Positions 44,792 through 55,162 are shown, counted from the first letter of the stretch. The stretch is DNA of 64,000 nucleotides from Shewanella fodinae (GCF_014651955.1 NZ_BMXW01000001.1:267956-331955); one strand, 5' to 3'. Made by a program: numbers and translations. The notes: generated by a model from the sequence alone, not told the origin.

Positions 44792-45718
44792 CTAAGCTGG
44801 GATACCGCTGTGGAAACGAAACACAGTGTCTTTGGCTTGGATAAGGCTCGCTTCCAACGCAACTAACTCTGCAATTCTGCCACTGATATCTTGTCCAGCA
44901 ACTGATTGGGCTAACGTCAGGTAATCCTGATAATGGCGGGCTTCTGAGCGCAACAGGGAGATATAAAAACGGCCAATATCTTCATCCAGATGGGGCGCAA
45001 GTCTGGCAAAGCGCTCACAGGAACGCGCTTCAATTAGCGCCCCCACAATTAATTTATCAATTAAGGTTTGCGGCTCATGAGTAATCACTTGTGTTAACAG
45101 ACCTTTGGCATAACGTCCTGCGAGCAGATTGCTATACGGAATATTCCGTGCCTGCATGATCTCTAACACCTGGTCAAAATGATGTAATTCTTCCTTAATT
45201 AATCGCACCATCTTGGCAATGAGATCATCACTTTGCGCAAAATCAGTACGCGCCTGCAATGGATTGTAAAACGTCTCAATTTCCTTGGTATCAGTTGACT
45301 GTTGCACCTGTAAATTCGGTTGAGTCCTCGCCCATTGCAATACCGTTGATGCAGAATCCAAGTCAGCCCCATGTTTGTCTAACAGATATAACGCCTGTTT
45401 GGCGGCTTTAATATCACTACTGCTGGCATTTGCAGCACTCTCGGGGAAAAACCAATGCTGAAATTCATCAATGGACCACTTGTCGAAGCGGAACAGAAAA
45501 AACTCGTAAGGTTTCAACATATTCACCACTACATCCTGTGATGATACGGCATATTTTCGCAGCAATTTGCCCGCAGTCGCTGCTGCCTTCCATTCGCAAT
45601 TACAATGGTCAATCAATAACGTTGCTAGATTTTCCGGCTTTCTCGCTTCAACAATCCATGAGTCCGGCGTGTTACAGCCTAAAAAGCGCTCTATGGGAAC
45701 AAGCAATTGGGTATACAT
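44792..45718 (-). CDS. miaE: MiaE-like tRNA 2-methylthio-N6-isopentenyladenosine hydroxylase
   Basis: A 308-residue ferritin-like diiron protein. The LIDHCNCEWKAAATA segment and the helix motifs EELHHFDQV, EARSCERF and SEARHYQDY supply the Glu/His iron ligands expected for MiaE. MiaE hydroxylates ms2i6A37 in tRNAs to ms2io6A using O2. It is somewhat longer than the Salmonella enzyme (about 270 residues), with extra sequence around residues 100-150. It converges with lpxH with a 16-base gap and no obvious terminator. Confidence 0.85.
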   Translation of the reverse strand: MYTQLLVPIERFLGCNTPDSWIVEARKPENLATLLIDHCNCEWKAAATAGKLLRKYAVSSQDVVVNMLKPYEFFLFRFDKWSIDEFQHWFFPESAANASSSDIKAAKQALYLLDKHGADLDSASTVLQWARTQPNLQVQQSTDTKEIETFYNPLQARTDFAQSDDLIAKMVRLIKEELHHFDQVLEIMQARNIPYSNLLAGRYAKGLLTQVITHEPQTLIDKLIVGALIEARSCERFARLAPHLDEDIGRFYISLLRSEARHYQDYLTLAQSVAGQDISGRIAELVALEASLIQAKDTVFRFHSGIPA

Positions 45719-46651
45719 ATTGGTATCTGCAGGAGTTCATCTGCAAAAATTTTCGCGTTTAAGAACAGTTACGTCAACTATTCCTAATGAAGATTGTTCA
45801 TTATTATTAATGATGCTAACCGAAGGGGTTGTTCAATAAACAAGCAATAGTATTTCCAATTATTTATTAAACCAAGTATTAGTACCAAGTACTTTATGTA
45901 TTACAAAAGTAAATCCAGAATCCAAATAAGCTAAGTATACCACTCACTTATCGATTTCATTCTAATCAATTAATAACTAAACAATAACATTTGCTGACTT
46001 TGATGAAATACGAATACTCGTCAGCATATGTCGTTAACGTAGCGATAAGATTGCAACTGCCACGACAAAAAATCGGTGAACAGTTAAAAATCCCAGACTG
46101 ATAGCTCAAATATTTTTTCATCATAAAAAATTTGCATTATTAACCATCCATAGTTAATGACGCATTTGTTTATCAAAAAAAACAATAGCCATTACATAAC
46201 ATATTAATTTTAAATAAATAAATTAACTGTCCAACAATAATAAAAGGCATTTAACACAATTAGACACAATGATGAAAACAAGCTGTAGATCTCATTCCAT
46301 ACAAATAGTTCTATTATAACCATTATTAATCATACAATTATTAACAAATATCAATATTTAATTTAACAATTACATGATCTTTTAATTGCTATAAATTTAC
46401 ATTTAAAAATGAATATGCAAAAAAATTGAATGGATTATCAAAATAACAGGCGTTAACTCGAAATATATATTTTGTCAACATATCGGATAGCCGCCACCTA
46501 AGATATAGCTAACATTTGTAATAGCAACGTTGTGATTTTAACGATGAATGATATATTTCCTTTCTTATTGTCAATAAATGTATAGTTAACTCACTAACTG
46601 TAAATTTAATTTATATTAACAAATATATAACAACATAAAAAAGGGAGACCT
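45719..46651. other. Long AT-rich non-coding region upstream of the second receptor gene
   Basis: About 930 bases with no credible gene in any frame and very low GC, unlike the flanks. It must contain the promoters of miaE (left) and of the receptor gene (right). A GGGAG ribosome-binding site precedes the receptor ATG, but no convincing -35/-10 pair, Fur box or structured RNA could be fixed by eye. No DnaA-box cluster was noticed, so it is not an obvious origin. Confidence 0.6.
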
Positions 46652-49504
46652 ATGCCAACCAAAACTAAATTGGCAGAATGGATTGCTATATCGCTGTTGG
46701 GCAGCGCTGCAATATCCATCTCAGTTCAAGCCGCCGAGAACGATAAGAAAGATGCAGATTCACAAAAGTATGAACATATTGAAGTGACAGGATCTCACAT
46801 CGTCAGAGAAAGTGCATATGCACCGACACCGGTAACTGTAGTCACTGGCGAAGAACTACTAGGTACTGGTGTCACCAACATAGGTGAAGCGCTGAACCAA
46901 CTACCTGCTCTCGGAAGTACTTATTCACTAGCAAACTCGGGCGGTAGTTCTATTGGTACTGCGGGTTTAAACATTCTGGATCTTCGTAATCTTGGAACAT
47001 CCAGAACATTGGTGCTGGTAAACGGTAAACGTCATGTATCTAGCGAGGCAGGCACCGCGGCTGTCGATGTTAACACTATCCCCAGCGCATGGGTCGATAA
47101 AGTTGAGATTATTACTGGGGGCGCCTCAGCAATATATGGCGCAGATGCTGTGACTGGGGTGGTGAACTTCATCCTAAAGAAAAATATCACCGGTCTTGAT
47201 TTTAATGCCTCCATTGGCACAGCTGACGATAGCGATTTTAGTAAAAAACGTGCATCCTTCTCATACGGTACAGATATAGATAATGGCCGTGGTAATATTG
47301 CATTCTCAGCTGAATATTCAGGCCAGAATAATCTTTCAGCAATGGATCGCAATCAAACCAGCATTGCTTATGCCTCAATGGCTAACAATACTCCGGGGCG
47401 AATTGATGATAACAATCCTAACAACCCAGACAAAATCTATACTGCAAATTCTGGTTACTACGCCATCGCTAACGATGGGCGCTTTAATCTGAATGGTTGG
47501 AAAAAATTCAATTCCGATGGCAGCATCAGCGATGTAAATCTAGGTAGTAATGTTTACAACTACTACTGTACTGATTGTGATTCCATTAACTTGAATCAAT
47601 TCAACGAACTACAACCAGAATTCAAACGCTATAACTTCAACTTCAAAGGCAACTACGATATCACTGAGAGCGATTCAGTATACTTTGAGACGAAATATGT
47701 ACGTAGCGATGCAACCAATAACTTCCAGCCCGCATTCTTCTTCTTTGATCCCGTTAACACAGTCTCGATAGATAATGCGTTTATGGATCCTGCGCTACGC
47801 AAAATGATGCAAGATGCAGGGAAAACATCGCTGACCATTAACCGCTTCATGACAGATACAGGTTTACGTGTTGAAAACGATACCCGTGAGACACAGCGGT
47901 ATGTATTGGGCATGGAAGGCACAATTGCCTCCGAATGGAATTACGATGTTTACGCCGTTTACGGTCAGACCGACCTGAAACGTGAGAACGAAAACAACCT
48001 GATATACGACAACTATATTAATGCACTGGATGCTGTGACGGACGAAAATGGAAACATCGTTTGTCGCAGTGAAGCTGCTCAAGCTGATGGTTGTGTACCT
48101 ATTAACATTTTCGGTGAAGGTGCCCCTAGCCAAGCTGCTATTGATTATATCAATGTTAACCTGACAGGAACTTCCGTCATCAAACAGACAGTTGTTGGTG
48201 GTAACATCACTAATTCTGGCTTATATGAGCTGCCAGCTGGTTATGTCGGATTTTCTACTGGTGTTGAATATCGCAAGGAAGAAAGTGCCATTCACGAACC
48301 AGATTATCCAAAAGAGACATTCTTTAACTCTTTAGGTGAAGATCATGGCTCATTTAATGTAAAAGAGGTTTACGCAGAACTTTCTATCCCATTACTGGCG
48401 GACTTGCCATTAATTCGTCAACTGGATCTGGATCTAGCCGCACGCTATGCCGACTATAGCTCTATAGGCTCTGCAACTACTTGGAAGACCGGTTTAAACT
48501 GGGAAATCTCTGATGAGTTGCGTATGCGCGGTACTTATTCCAAAGCTATTCGTGCGCCGAATATCAGCGAACTCTATGGCGCCTCCAGCGAGACCTATTT
48601 CGGAGTTGATGATTCTTGTAAACTCGACAATCTGAATAACTTGGCCAACTCCAGTACACGTCGTAAAAACTGTGCTGCATTGGGTATTCCTGGTGACTTC
48701 AACTCAAATTACGACGCAGCGTCCATCAAAGGTGAGCTAAGTGGTAATCATGAATTGGATCCTGAGAAGTCCACCAGTTATACGTTGGGTGCGGTCTTCC
48801 AACCTACGGCAATATCTGGTTTGTCTTTATCGGTTGACTACTGGAATATCAAGATTGATGACGCCATTAGCAATATCGGTGCTCAAGACATTATTAACAA
48901 ATGTCTTGACTCAGAAAATGGTATCAACAACCAGTATTGTGCGTTGATCACTCGTGATCCAGATACTCACGAAATCACTCTGATCCAGAGCCATTCTTTG
49001 AACTTGGCAAAATTGGAGGCCTCCGGGGTAGACTTTGACCTTGGATACGACATGGATCTAGGTAAGGGCACTTTGTCTTCTAGCCTGATCGCCACTAAGC
49101 TCATTCGCAATCGCAGCTATGACTTCCAAGATGACCCGACTAATTATCAGGATTACGCTGGAACTTCTGGGACCCCTGAATGGCAGGCTAACGTTGACCT
49201 GAGATATACCTTGGACAACTGGCAAGCAAAATGGCGCACCCGCTATATTGACAGCGTAGACCTGTATACACCTCAGGATCTGGAACGCAATGCCAACCCC
49301 AATAGTCTGATGGATTACGGCTCCTATTTCATCAGTGATATGTCTGTTGGCTACCAGTTCGATAACGGTCTAGGACTGAAATTTGGTATCGACAACGTGT
49401 TTGACCGTGATTTGCCATTCGGCACAATCGGCACCGGCACAGGTTCTGCCATGTACGATAACGTTGGGCGTTACTACTACACTACCGTGAGCTTCAAACT
49501 CTAA
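46652..49504 (+). CDS. TonB-dependent outer-membrane receptor (large, Oar-like)
   Basis: A 950-residue receptor with GGGAG 6 bases before the ATG. The signal peptide ends SVQAAEN, the TonB-box region is IEVTGSHIV, and the plug (about residues 55-185) contains PTPVTVVTGEELL, LDLRNLGTSRTLVLVNGKRH, VDKVEIITGGASAIYGADAV and FILKK. The barrel follows, with the C-terminal strand YYYTTVSFKL. It is related to but distinct from the receptor at 7564-10248; several cysteine pairs (YYCTDCDS, SCKLDN...KNCAALG) suggest disulphide-stabilised loops. Ligand unknown. It is a single gene with its own terminator. Confidence 0.9.
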   Translation: MPTKTKLAEWIAISLLGSAAISISVQAAENDKKDADSQKYEHIEVTGSHIVRESAYAPTPVTVVTGEELLGTGVTNIGEALNQLPALGSTYSLANSGGSSIGTAGLNILDLRNLGTSRTLVLVNGKRHVSSEAGTAAVDVNTIPSAWVDKVEIITGGASAIYGADAVTGVVNFILKKNITGLDFNASIGTADDSDFSKKRASFSYGTDIDNGRGNIAFSAEYSGQNNLSAMDRNQTSIAYASMANNTPGRIDDNNPNNPDKIYTANSGYYAIANDGRFNLNGWKKFNSDGSISDVNLGSNVYNYYCTDCDSINLNQFNELQPEFKRYNFNFKGNYDITESDSVYFETKYVRSDATNNFQPAFFFFDPVNTVSIDNAFMDPALRKMMQDAGKTSLTINRFMTDTGLRVENDTRETQRYVLGMEGTIASEWNYDVYAVYGQTDLKRENENNLIYDNYINALDAVTDENGNIVCRSEAAQADGCVPINIFGEGAPSQAAIDYINVNLTGTSVIKQTVVGGNITNSGLYELPAGYVGFSTGVEYRKEESAIHEPDYPKETFFNSLGEDHGSFNVKEVYAELSIPLLADLPLIRQLDLDLAARYADYSSIGSATTWKTGLNWEISDELRMRGTYSKAIRAPNISELYGASSETYFGVDDSCKLDNLNNLANSSTRRKNCAALGIPGDFNSNYDAASIKGELSGNHELDPEKSTSYTLGAVFQPTAISGLSLSVDYWNIKIDDAISNIGAQDIINKCLDSENGINNQYCALITRDPDTHEITLIQSHSLNLAKLEASGVDFDLGYDMDLGKGTLSSSLIATKLIRNRSYDFQDDPTNYQDYAGTSGTPEWQANVDLRYTLDNWQAKWRTRYIDSVDLYTPQDLERNANPNSLMDYGSYFISDMSVGYQFDNGLGLKFGIDNVFDRDLPFGTIGTGTGSAMYDNVGRYYYTTVSFKL

Positions 49505-49523
49505 TCTACGATTGCTAATTGAC

Positions 49524-49555
49524 AAAACGGTGGCTCCTCTCCTGCCACCGTTTTT
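49524..49555 (+). terminator. Rho-independent terminator of the receptor gene
   Basis: AAACGGTGGC (49525-49534) / GCCACCGTTT (49544-49553) followed by a T-tract, 20 bases after the stop. Confidence 0.88.
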
Positions 49556-49864
49556 CTTTCCCTGATGCCGCGCATCAAAAGCAGTTCTAGGCTATTCATC
49601 ATTGCCCCAGTGTAGGAACAACACAGCGTTTTAATGCTAAACCTGCATATCGACCTTCTCACTCCGACGCATATACTTACACTAAGCGTCAAACGGCTTT
49701 ATTTAAGCAATCTGCCTATGCCTCGTTTGGATATGTGACTGCAGAACTGATTTACGTCGAAGGCTGCATGGCCAACTTATATCAGCAGACAATTCTTGTC
49801 GTTCTTTAAACCTTGGTAAACCCAACCAAAACTACGCAGCTAGTGGATGTTGATGCTTACATAA
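49556..49864. other. Intergenic stretch without a recognisable gene
   Basis: About 310 bases between the receptor terminator and the transporter terminator. Both strands were read; no protein homology, tRNA or clear repeat was seen. It has ordinary base composition, so it may be decayed coding sequence. Confidence 0.4.
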
Positions 49865-49895
49865 AAAAACCGGAAGCATATTGCCTCCGGTTTTT
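49865..49895. terminator. Terminator of the POT transporter gene
   Basis: AAAAACCGGA (49865-49874) / TCCGGTTTTT (49886-49895), functional on either strand; it lies 22 bases after the transporter stop. Confidence 0.88.
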
Positions 49896-49916
49896 GACTA
49901 AAATGACAGTGCTATT

Positions 49917-51473
49917 TTATTGCTCGGTTTTCACATCTGATAATGCTGCAGCAGCGCTATCGTCATGACCATTACCATTGTGAGAATGGTGAGTTTCTGT
50001 CAGACGGCGCATTAGCGGCAATACGGCAAGCGCGATCAAAGTACAAACGACAGCAGCAATCCCCAGTTTATTGAACAAGCTGGTATAAATCGGCAAGGTC
50101 TGTAACGGATCCTTAATATCTTCTGGCACACTGGCAAAGTTTGCCACTACCCCGCCAAGATATTGAGAAATGCCGGAGGCCACAAAGTAAGCCCCCATCA
50201 TAAAGCCGCCCATGCGAGCTGGTACATAGCGGGCGATCATTGCCAAACCGAGCCCACTCACCAATAGCTCACCCAAAGAATAGGAACCATAGCCCCAAAT
50301 CATGATCCAAGATGAAGTTTTACCGTCAACAGCAAACTGCCCGGCAAAGCCATAGATAAAGAAGCCAACGGCCACTACCGCAAAACCAAGGGCGAACTTA
50401 CCGGCGATCGAAAAATCCTTGTTATTGCGTCCTGCCCAAGAATAGGTCCATGCCAACACAGGGCTCAGCACCATAATCCAGATAGGGTTCAGCGCCTGGA
50501 ACTGTGCGGGAGACCAAGTCCAAAGGTGCATGCCCAGCACATTAAATTCCCAGTCGACGTTACGCAACGCAAACAATGCCAGTGATGTAGACATCTGTTG
50601 GTAGAACACGAAGAAGAATACCGTTTGCACAGTCAGTACCAAGGCCGCAATCAATCCAGCGCGTTCACTAACTTCACTGCTGCGGATCAGATGAGCAAAG
50701 ATCGCGAGCACAGCAATACCAGCAGCATAAACAAAGATACGCGCAACTGTCTGATATTCTAAAATTACCGCAGACAACACTACAGAGGCTGCAGCAACTG
50801 CCAGCACAATAGCCAGCTTGGATTTGTCCACCGGGCGAGAATCTGGCTCTGAACCATATTCACTAACGGTCTTACGCATAATAGCGTAGTTACCTAACCC
50901 AACCAGTAAGCCCACGCAGCAAACAGCAAACGCCGCATGCCAGCCAAACTCATTGCCATAGGTTGCATTAACGTAATCCTTAATCCATGGGGTCAACAAC
51001 ATGGAGAAGGTAGAGCCGACGTTAACCGCCATGTAATAGATAGTGAAAGCAGAATCGATTTTTGAATCGTCGCCTTCATAGATTTTGCGGACTAAGTTAC
51101 CGGCGTTAGGTTTAAACAAACCATTACCCACCACGATAACGCCAAGGGCACCAAACAAGAACCAAGTATTCTCTGTTGGTACCGTCATCAGTGCATAACC
51201 AACGGACAACACACCGGCACCCAACAACATAGTACGTTTAGTACCAAGGATTTTATCCCCAACCCATCCACCGATGGCGGGAGAAACGTATATCAATGCC
51301 GCGCAGGCACTCCATACCAAGTTTGCACGGCTGTCATCAAAGCCGAGACGCTGTACCATGAAGTACACAATCAGCGCCTGCATGCCGTAATAACCAAAGC
51401 GTTCCCATAGTTCAATAAGGGACACAGTCATAAACGAGTGTGTCTTGCTTACCTTAGCTGCGCCAAGAGTCAT
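49917..51473 (-). CDS. POT-family proton-coupled oligopeptide transporter (Dtp-like)
   Basis: A 518-residue membrane protein from the ATG at 51473, which has GGAAG 8 bases upstream; in-frame ATGs at 51491/51488 are alternatives. The POT signature ExxERFxYYG is present in helix 1 as E21-L-W-E-R-F-G-Y-Y-G30, plus the GGWVGDKILGTKRTMLLGAG loop and the second signature GNGLFKPNAGNLVRKIY. Twelve to fourteen hydrophobic helices are expected. It imports di- and tripeptides with protons; the exact Dtp subtype cannot be assigned. It has its own terminator at 49865-49895. Confidence 0.92.
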   Translation of the reverse strand: MTLGAAKVSKTHSFMTVSLIELWERFGYYGMQALIVYFMVQRLGFDDSRANLVWSACAALIYVSPAIGGWVGDKILGTKRTMLLGAGVLSVGYALMTVPTENTWFLFGALGVIVVGNGLFKPNAGNLVRKIYEGDDSKIDSAFTIYYMAVNVGSTFSMLLTPWIKDYVNATYGNEFGWHAAFAVCCVGLLVGLGNYAIMRKTVSEYGSEPDSRPVDKSKLAIVLAVAAASVVLSAVILEYQTVARIFVYAAGIAVLAIFAHLIRSSEVSERAGLIAALVLTVQTVFFFVFYQQMSTSLALFALRNVDWEFNVLGMHLWTWSPAQFQALNPIWIMVLSPVLAWTYSWAGRNNKDFSIAGKFALGFAVVAVGFFIYGFAGQFAVDGKTSSWIMIWGYGSYSLGELLVSGLGLAMIARYVPARMGGFMMGAYFVASGISQYLGGVVANFASVPEDIKDPLQTLPIYTSLFNKLGIAAVVCTLIALAVLPLMRRLTETHHSHNGNGHDDSAAAALSDVKTEQ

Positions 51474-51660
51474 ATTGCTTGCTTCCATCATTGTTGTAGT
51501 AATGTTTAAGGCCAAGAGTATAAGTCGAGCGCCGATGTAAACCAATGCTGTAAATCGGCAAAACAGACTTTGTTACAAAAGCCCTGAGTGTTTTTTATAC
51601 CAAAAAAGTGCTTATTATGGCGTGGGTCACATCCACTGTCCGACATTTACCAACCGCACT

Positions 51661-51687
51661 AAAAAACGCACCCGAAATAAGGTGCGT
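51661..51687 (-). terminator. Terminator of the YajD-like gene
   Basis: ACGCACC (51666-51672) / GGTGCGT (51681-51687); on the minus strand a run of six U follows. It lies 6 bases after the stop. Confidence 0.85.
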
Positions 51688-51692
51688 CTTGG

Positions 51693-52058
51693 TCATTTCT
51701 GATCCTTTTTGGCCATCATTGCCTTGAGATCGGCAAATGGACTAAAAGTTGCGGGAGCCTGCTTGGTTTCAGACGTATCGCCGTATGACACCAACTCCTC
51801 AAAACGGGCATGCTCGTTGTCATGACAATACAAGCACAACAGCTCCCAGTTAGAGCCATCCGCTGGATTGTTATCATGATTGTGATCACGATGATGCACC
51901 GTGAGTTCACTCAGATTTTTATGAGTAAATTCACGGGCACAGCGACCACATACCCAAGGATATAGCTTTAGTGCCTGCTCTCGGTATCCCTTTTCCCGAT
52001 TAGCCCGGTACTCTCTGGCTTCAGCCAGAACTCGATCCAGTTTGCTCTGAGTTGTCAT
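51693..52058 (-). CDS. yajD: YajD-family HNH nuclease-like protein
   Basis: A 121-residue HNH-fold protein. The zinc CxxC pairs are WVCGRC and LYCHDNEH, and the HNH core is HHRDHNHDNN followed by NWELLC. It matches E. coli YajD (115 residues) in length and layout. HNH proteins cut or nick DNA or bind nucleic acid; the function of YajD is not established. It lies 35 bases downstream of the BCCT transporter gene on the same strand and has its own terminator. Confidence 0.9.
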   Translation of the reverse strand: MTTQSKLDRVLAEAREYRANREKGYREQALKLYPWVCGRCAREFTHKNLSELTVHHRDHNHDNNPADGSNWELLCLYCHDNEHARFEELVSYGDTSETKQAPATFSPFADLKAMMAKKDQK

Positions 52059-52093
52059 GCCACCTATTCCTGCATTTTACGACGTTTGCAACC

Positions 52094-54058
52094 TTAATTA
52101 CTGACATACTCTGCATTGGAAAGATGCAGGTAATGCAGGTATTTCTCATACTGGGTCACCACATCAGCCTGTAGCTGCTCAGGCGTATACCCCATGACAT
52201 CATAATACTGACCACCATGTTCGAGAAATACTTCGACGCGATAATAGTGTCTATCCTCGGTTTCAGGCAATCCTGGCAGGATAAAACTGCGAATTCGCAA
52301 GGCGTATACAAAGGTTTGCAGCTCTGGATCATCGATCATCAGTCGCACACGATCCTGTTCATGCTGTAACTTGACATCGATGCCACGCTGCGTGAATTCG
52401 CGCTCAACGTTGCTCAGCGCCGGCTCCGCGACCTCGTTCAAATAGCTTCTGGCTTCAGCATAACTCGGGTGTGAAACCAGTACCTCCAGATGCTTCTGCC
52501 AAGGGACACTGGTCTGAGAATACTGCACGCTGGTGTTATGTAAGCGCACGCTCATCAGCTTCAGTCTGTCGTCCTTCAGTGCTTTAAACAAGCCAATACA
52601 CATCAGCAGCATCACCACGAGAAACGGCATCGCACTGGCGATTGAAGCGGTTTGCAACGCTTTCAGCCCTCCTGCGAGCAATAGTACCGATGCCACTACA
52701 CCTTCCAGCAACGCCCAAAAGATCCGTTGCCAGACCGGCGCATTCTCATCACCACCTGAGGTGAGGTTATCCACCACCAGAGAGCCAGAGTCTGACGATG
52801 TGACAAAAAAGGTTACCACCAAACACACCCCTAAGATGTTCAAAAATCCAGACCAAGGCAAATGCTGGAAAAAGGTAAATAGCGCCACTGAAACATCTGA
52901 AGACACTGCATCGGCGAGATATTGAGCACCATGATTCATAATGGCGTCAATGGCCGAATTACCAAATACCGTCATCCATAAAAAGGTAAAACCGGTTGGT
53001 ACAAACATCACTCCGACCAAAAATTCGCGGATAGTGCGACCACGAGAAACTCTGGCGATGAATGTCCCCACAAAAGGCGACCAAGAGATCCACCAGCCCC
53101 AATAAAACAGCGTCCATCCTCCAAGCCAATCATTTTTCTGCTGATAAGCATATAAATTGAAAGTCTTATTAACAATATCGCTGAGGTATGCACCAGTGTT
53201 CTGAACAAAATGCTGTAATAGGTCCACCGTAGGCCCCACTAATAGCACAAACATCATCAATAAAAATGCTAACCCCATATTGAGTTCGCTAAGAATCTTG
53301 ATGCCCTTATTGACCCCAGATACCACTGAAGCCGTCGCCATCAGCGTGATGACACAGATAAGTCCTACCTGCACTGCCGCCGATATTGGAAAACGATCGC
53401 CTAACAAAAAATGTAGACCAGAGTTAACCTGCGCCACCCCAAACCCAAGAGAGGTCGCAACCCCTAACACGGTGCCAAGTACCGCTAAAGTATCAACACA
53501 GTGGCCTATTGGCCCATATATCCGGTTGCCGATCAGTGGATAAAGCGCACTACGAGGCAGCAAAGGCAATTTATGGCGATAGCTAAAATAAGCCAAACTC
53601 AGCGCCACGATGGCATAGATGGCCCAGGCATGAAGTCCCCAGTGAAAAAAGGTAATTTTTAATGCTTCTTTCGCAGCGGCCATCGTTTGCGGATCCGCAT
53701 CAGGAGGCGCGAGGAAGTGCATCACAGGCTCCCCAATGCCAAAGAACATCAGCCCGATCCCCATGCCAGCAGAGAACAGCATGGATATCCAGGTTTTATA
53801 ACTGAAATCAGGCTCTGAATGATCGGGTCCCAGCTTAATATCGCCGTAACGACTCAGCATGATGAACACCACAAACAGCAAAAATATGGCAACGGCCAAT
53901 ACATAGAGCCAACCAGCCTTTAGCTGTAACCAGGTCTGCACGTTACTGAACAATAGCTGTGATTGTTGCGGCCAGATTGCCGCCGTCAATACTAAAGCCA
54001 CCAGACAAATAACGGACGAAAAGAACACAGGTGGATTGATACTCGATTTTTTAGACAT
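52094..54058 (-). CDS. BCCT-family (BetT-like) choline/betaine transporter
   Basis: A 654-residue transporter from the ATG at 54058 (GGGAG 5 bases upstream; the ATG at 54070 is less likely). It has twelve predicted helices with the BCCT glycine motif GMGIGLMFFGIGEPVMHF, the tryptophan-rich WTLFYWGWWISWSPFVGTFIARVSRGRT segment and the SSDSGSLVVD motif. A long cytoplasmic C-terminal tail (about residues 495-654) resembles that of E. coli BetT, where it senses osmotic conditions. Sodium- or proton-driven uptake of choline, glycine betaine or carnitine is likely. No bet synthesis genes lie nearby. Confidence 0.9.
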   Translation of the reverse strand: MSKKSSINPPVFFSSVICLVALVLTAAIWPQQSQLLFSNVQTWLQLKAGWLYVLAVAIFLLFVVFIMLSRYGDIKLGPDHSEPDFSYKTWISMLFSAGMGIGLMFFGIGEPVMHFLAPPDADPQTMAAAKEALKITFFHWGLHAWAIYAIVALSLAYFSYRHKLPLLPRSALYPLIGNRIYGPIGHCVDTLAVLGTVLGVATSLGFGVAQVNSGLHFLLGDRFPISAAVQVGLICVITLMATASVVSGVNKGIKILSELNMGLAFLLMMFVLLVGPTVDLLQHFVQNTGAYLSDIVNKTFNLYAYQQKNDWLGGWTLFYWGWWISWSPFVGTFIARVSRGRTIREFLVGVMFVPTGFTFLWMTVFGNSAIDAIMNHGAQYLADAVSSDVSVALFTFFQHLPWSGFLNILGVCLVVTFFVTSSDSGSLVVDNLTSGGDENAPVWQRIFWALLEGVVASVLLLAGGLKALQTASIASAMPFLVVMLLMCIGLFKALKDDRLKLMSVRLHNTSVQYSQTSVPWQKHLEVLVSHPSYAEARSYLNEVAEPALSNVEREFTQRGIDVKLQHEQDRVRLMIDDPELQTFVYALRIRSFILPGLPETEDRHYYRVEVFLEHGGQYYDVMGYTPEQLQADVVTQYEKYLHYLHLSNAEYVSN

Positions 54059-54368
54059 AAATGCTCCCATCAGATGACAGGTTGCTGCTTGTTCAACCCT
54101 TTACCGATATGTTGTTATTTACTGCAGCAACCAAAACATTGCCAATGGGCAACAGCAAAAGAAATTCAGCTACTACGCTGCTCCGCGGCAAGGCTAGGAC
54201 AACCTTTGAAAATGGAGCAACACTCCCGCCGGCTTATGGGGCGGGAATTTTGGCTATCGGGGTACAGAACCGATCAACCACTGAGATTACTACTGTTTTG
54301 GCAACAATTCGCAGCGATTATACACAAATTTTGCCTAGATGGGGGAACGTTTATAACCGTTTATACGG
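54059..54368. other. Intergenic region between the BCCT and DUF502 genes
   Basis: About 310 bases. A hairpin TCCCGCC (54224-54230) / GGCGGGA (54240-54246) followed by TTTT reads as a plus-strand terminator, yet no plus-strand gene precedes it. An open frame at 54074-54433 has no recognisable homology and overlaps the DUF502 gene. The BCCT promoter must lie in its left part. Confidence 0.45.
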
Positions 54369-54983
54369 TTAATCGCCCAGTTTGTGGTGAGGTTCATGAT
54401 CTGCCACGGGTGATTGCGAGATCCCCGCTGTAAGGTTAAAACGCATGGCTTCTTCAAATGACCAGTCAACTTTGATGAGATCTTCCCGTTTGACCAAGCT
54501 AGTAACCCCGGCCATCTGATAGGACAACTGAAACAAAACTGGCACCCAATCGCCTTCAGGTAAAGCATCTATCAGCGGCTGCGGTGGCGTATCTGTCATA
54601 ATAAACCCCACCACATAACCGCCATTAGCTTGGCGCACTAACACGGTTTGCTGTGACTTCGGCTTGGAGGGATCGCGATTCATCAATGAAGCGATATCGC
54701 GGATACTGCCATAAACGGATTTAAACAGCGGGAAACGCATCAGTTGCCGCTCAATCCATCCCCATAACCACACCACAGGACTTACCGAAAACAGCAATCC
54801 CGCAATGAATACCAAGGCCACCACTAACAGGAAACCCGCGCCAAGAAATAACGAGGGCGCATGTACCAGCGTCAGCAATAATTTCCCCAGCTCATCCAAT
54901 GATGCGAACAACGACCAGAACAGCCACAGACTGAGCGCCATCGGCAACAGATTGAGCAGACCACGGATTAGGGTTTGTTTCAT
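54369..54983 (-). CDS. DUF502 family membrane protein
   Basis: A 204-residue protein with two N-terminal transmembrane helices (about residues 8-27 and 45-70). The DUF502 signature IPLFKSVYGSIRDI-like segment is present (RFPLFKSVYGSIRDIASL), followed by a soluble C-terminal part (VVGFIMTDTPP...VPVLFQLSYQMAG). The function of the family is unknown. It stands apart from its neighbours, upstream of the BCCT gene and downstream of phoU's terminator. Confidence 0.85.
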   Translation of the reverse strand: MKQTLIRGLLNLLPMALSLWLFWSLFASLDELGKLLLTLVHAPSLFLGAGFLLVVALVFIAGLLFSVSPVVWLWGWIERQLMRFPLFKSVYGSIRDIASLMNRDPSKPKSQQTVLVRQANGGYVVGFIMTDTPPQPLIDALPEGDWVPVLFQLSYQMAGVTSLVKREDLIKVDWSFEEAMRFNLTAGISQSPVADHEPHHKLGD

Positions 54984-55136
54984 GTTTCCCTCACATCAAC
55001 AACGTCGACATGACGCTGCGGCGCTTATCTTAACACCGCCGCCCTATAGACCTCTATGCCAACAACGCTTCTGTCAGTCATTTCAGCAGCATCATGCTGA
55101 ACATTGGCTGGCATTTGTCCAAAAAGCCGCCGCCAT

Positions 55137-55162
55137 AAAAAACGCCAGCAATGGCTGGCGTT
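55137..55162 (-). terminator. Terminator of the pst-phoU operon
   Basis: AACGCCAGC (55141-55149) / GCTGGCGTT (55154-55162) with an AATG loop; on the minus strand a U-tract follows. It lies 19 bases after the phoU stop. Confidence 0.9.

Noticed and set aside
45719-46651. AT-rich region considered as a replication origin
   Set aside because: No cluster of DnaA boxes seen and no dnaA, gidA or par genes nearby; more likely a long regulatory region.
54074-54433. Open frame of 119 codons between the BCCT and DUF502 genes
   Set aside because: No recognisable homology, overlaps the DUF502 coding region, no convincing ribosome-binding site; treated as non-coding.
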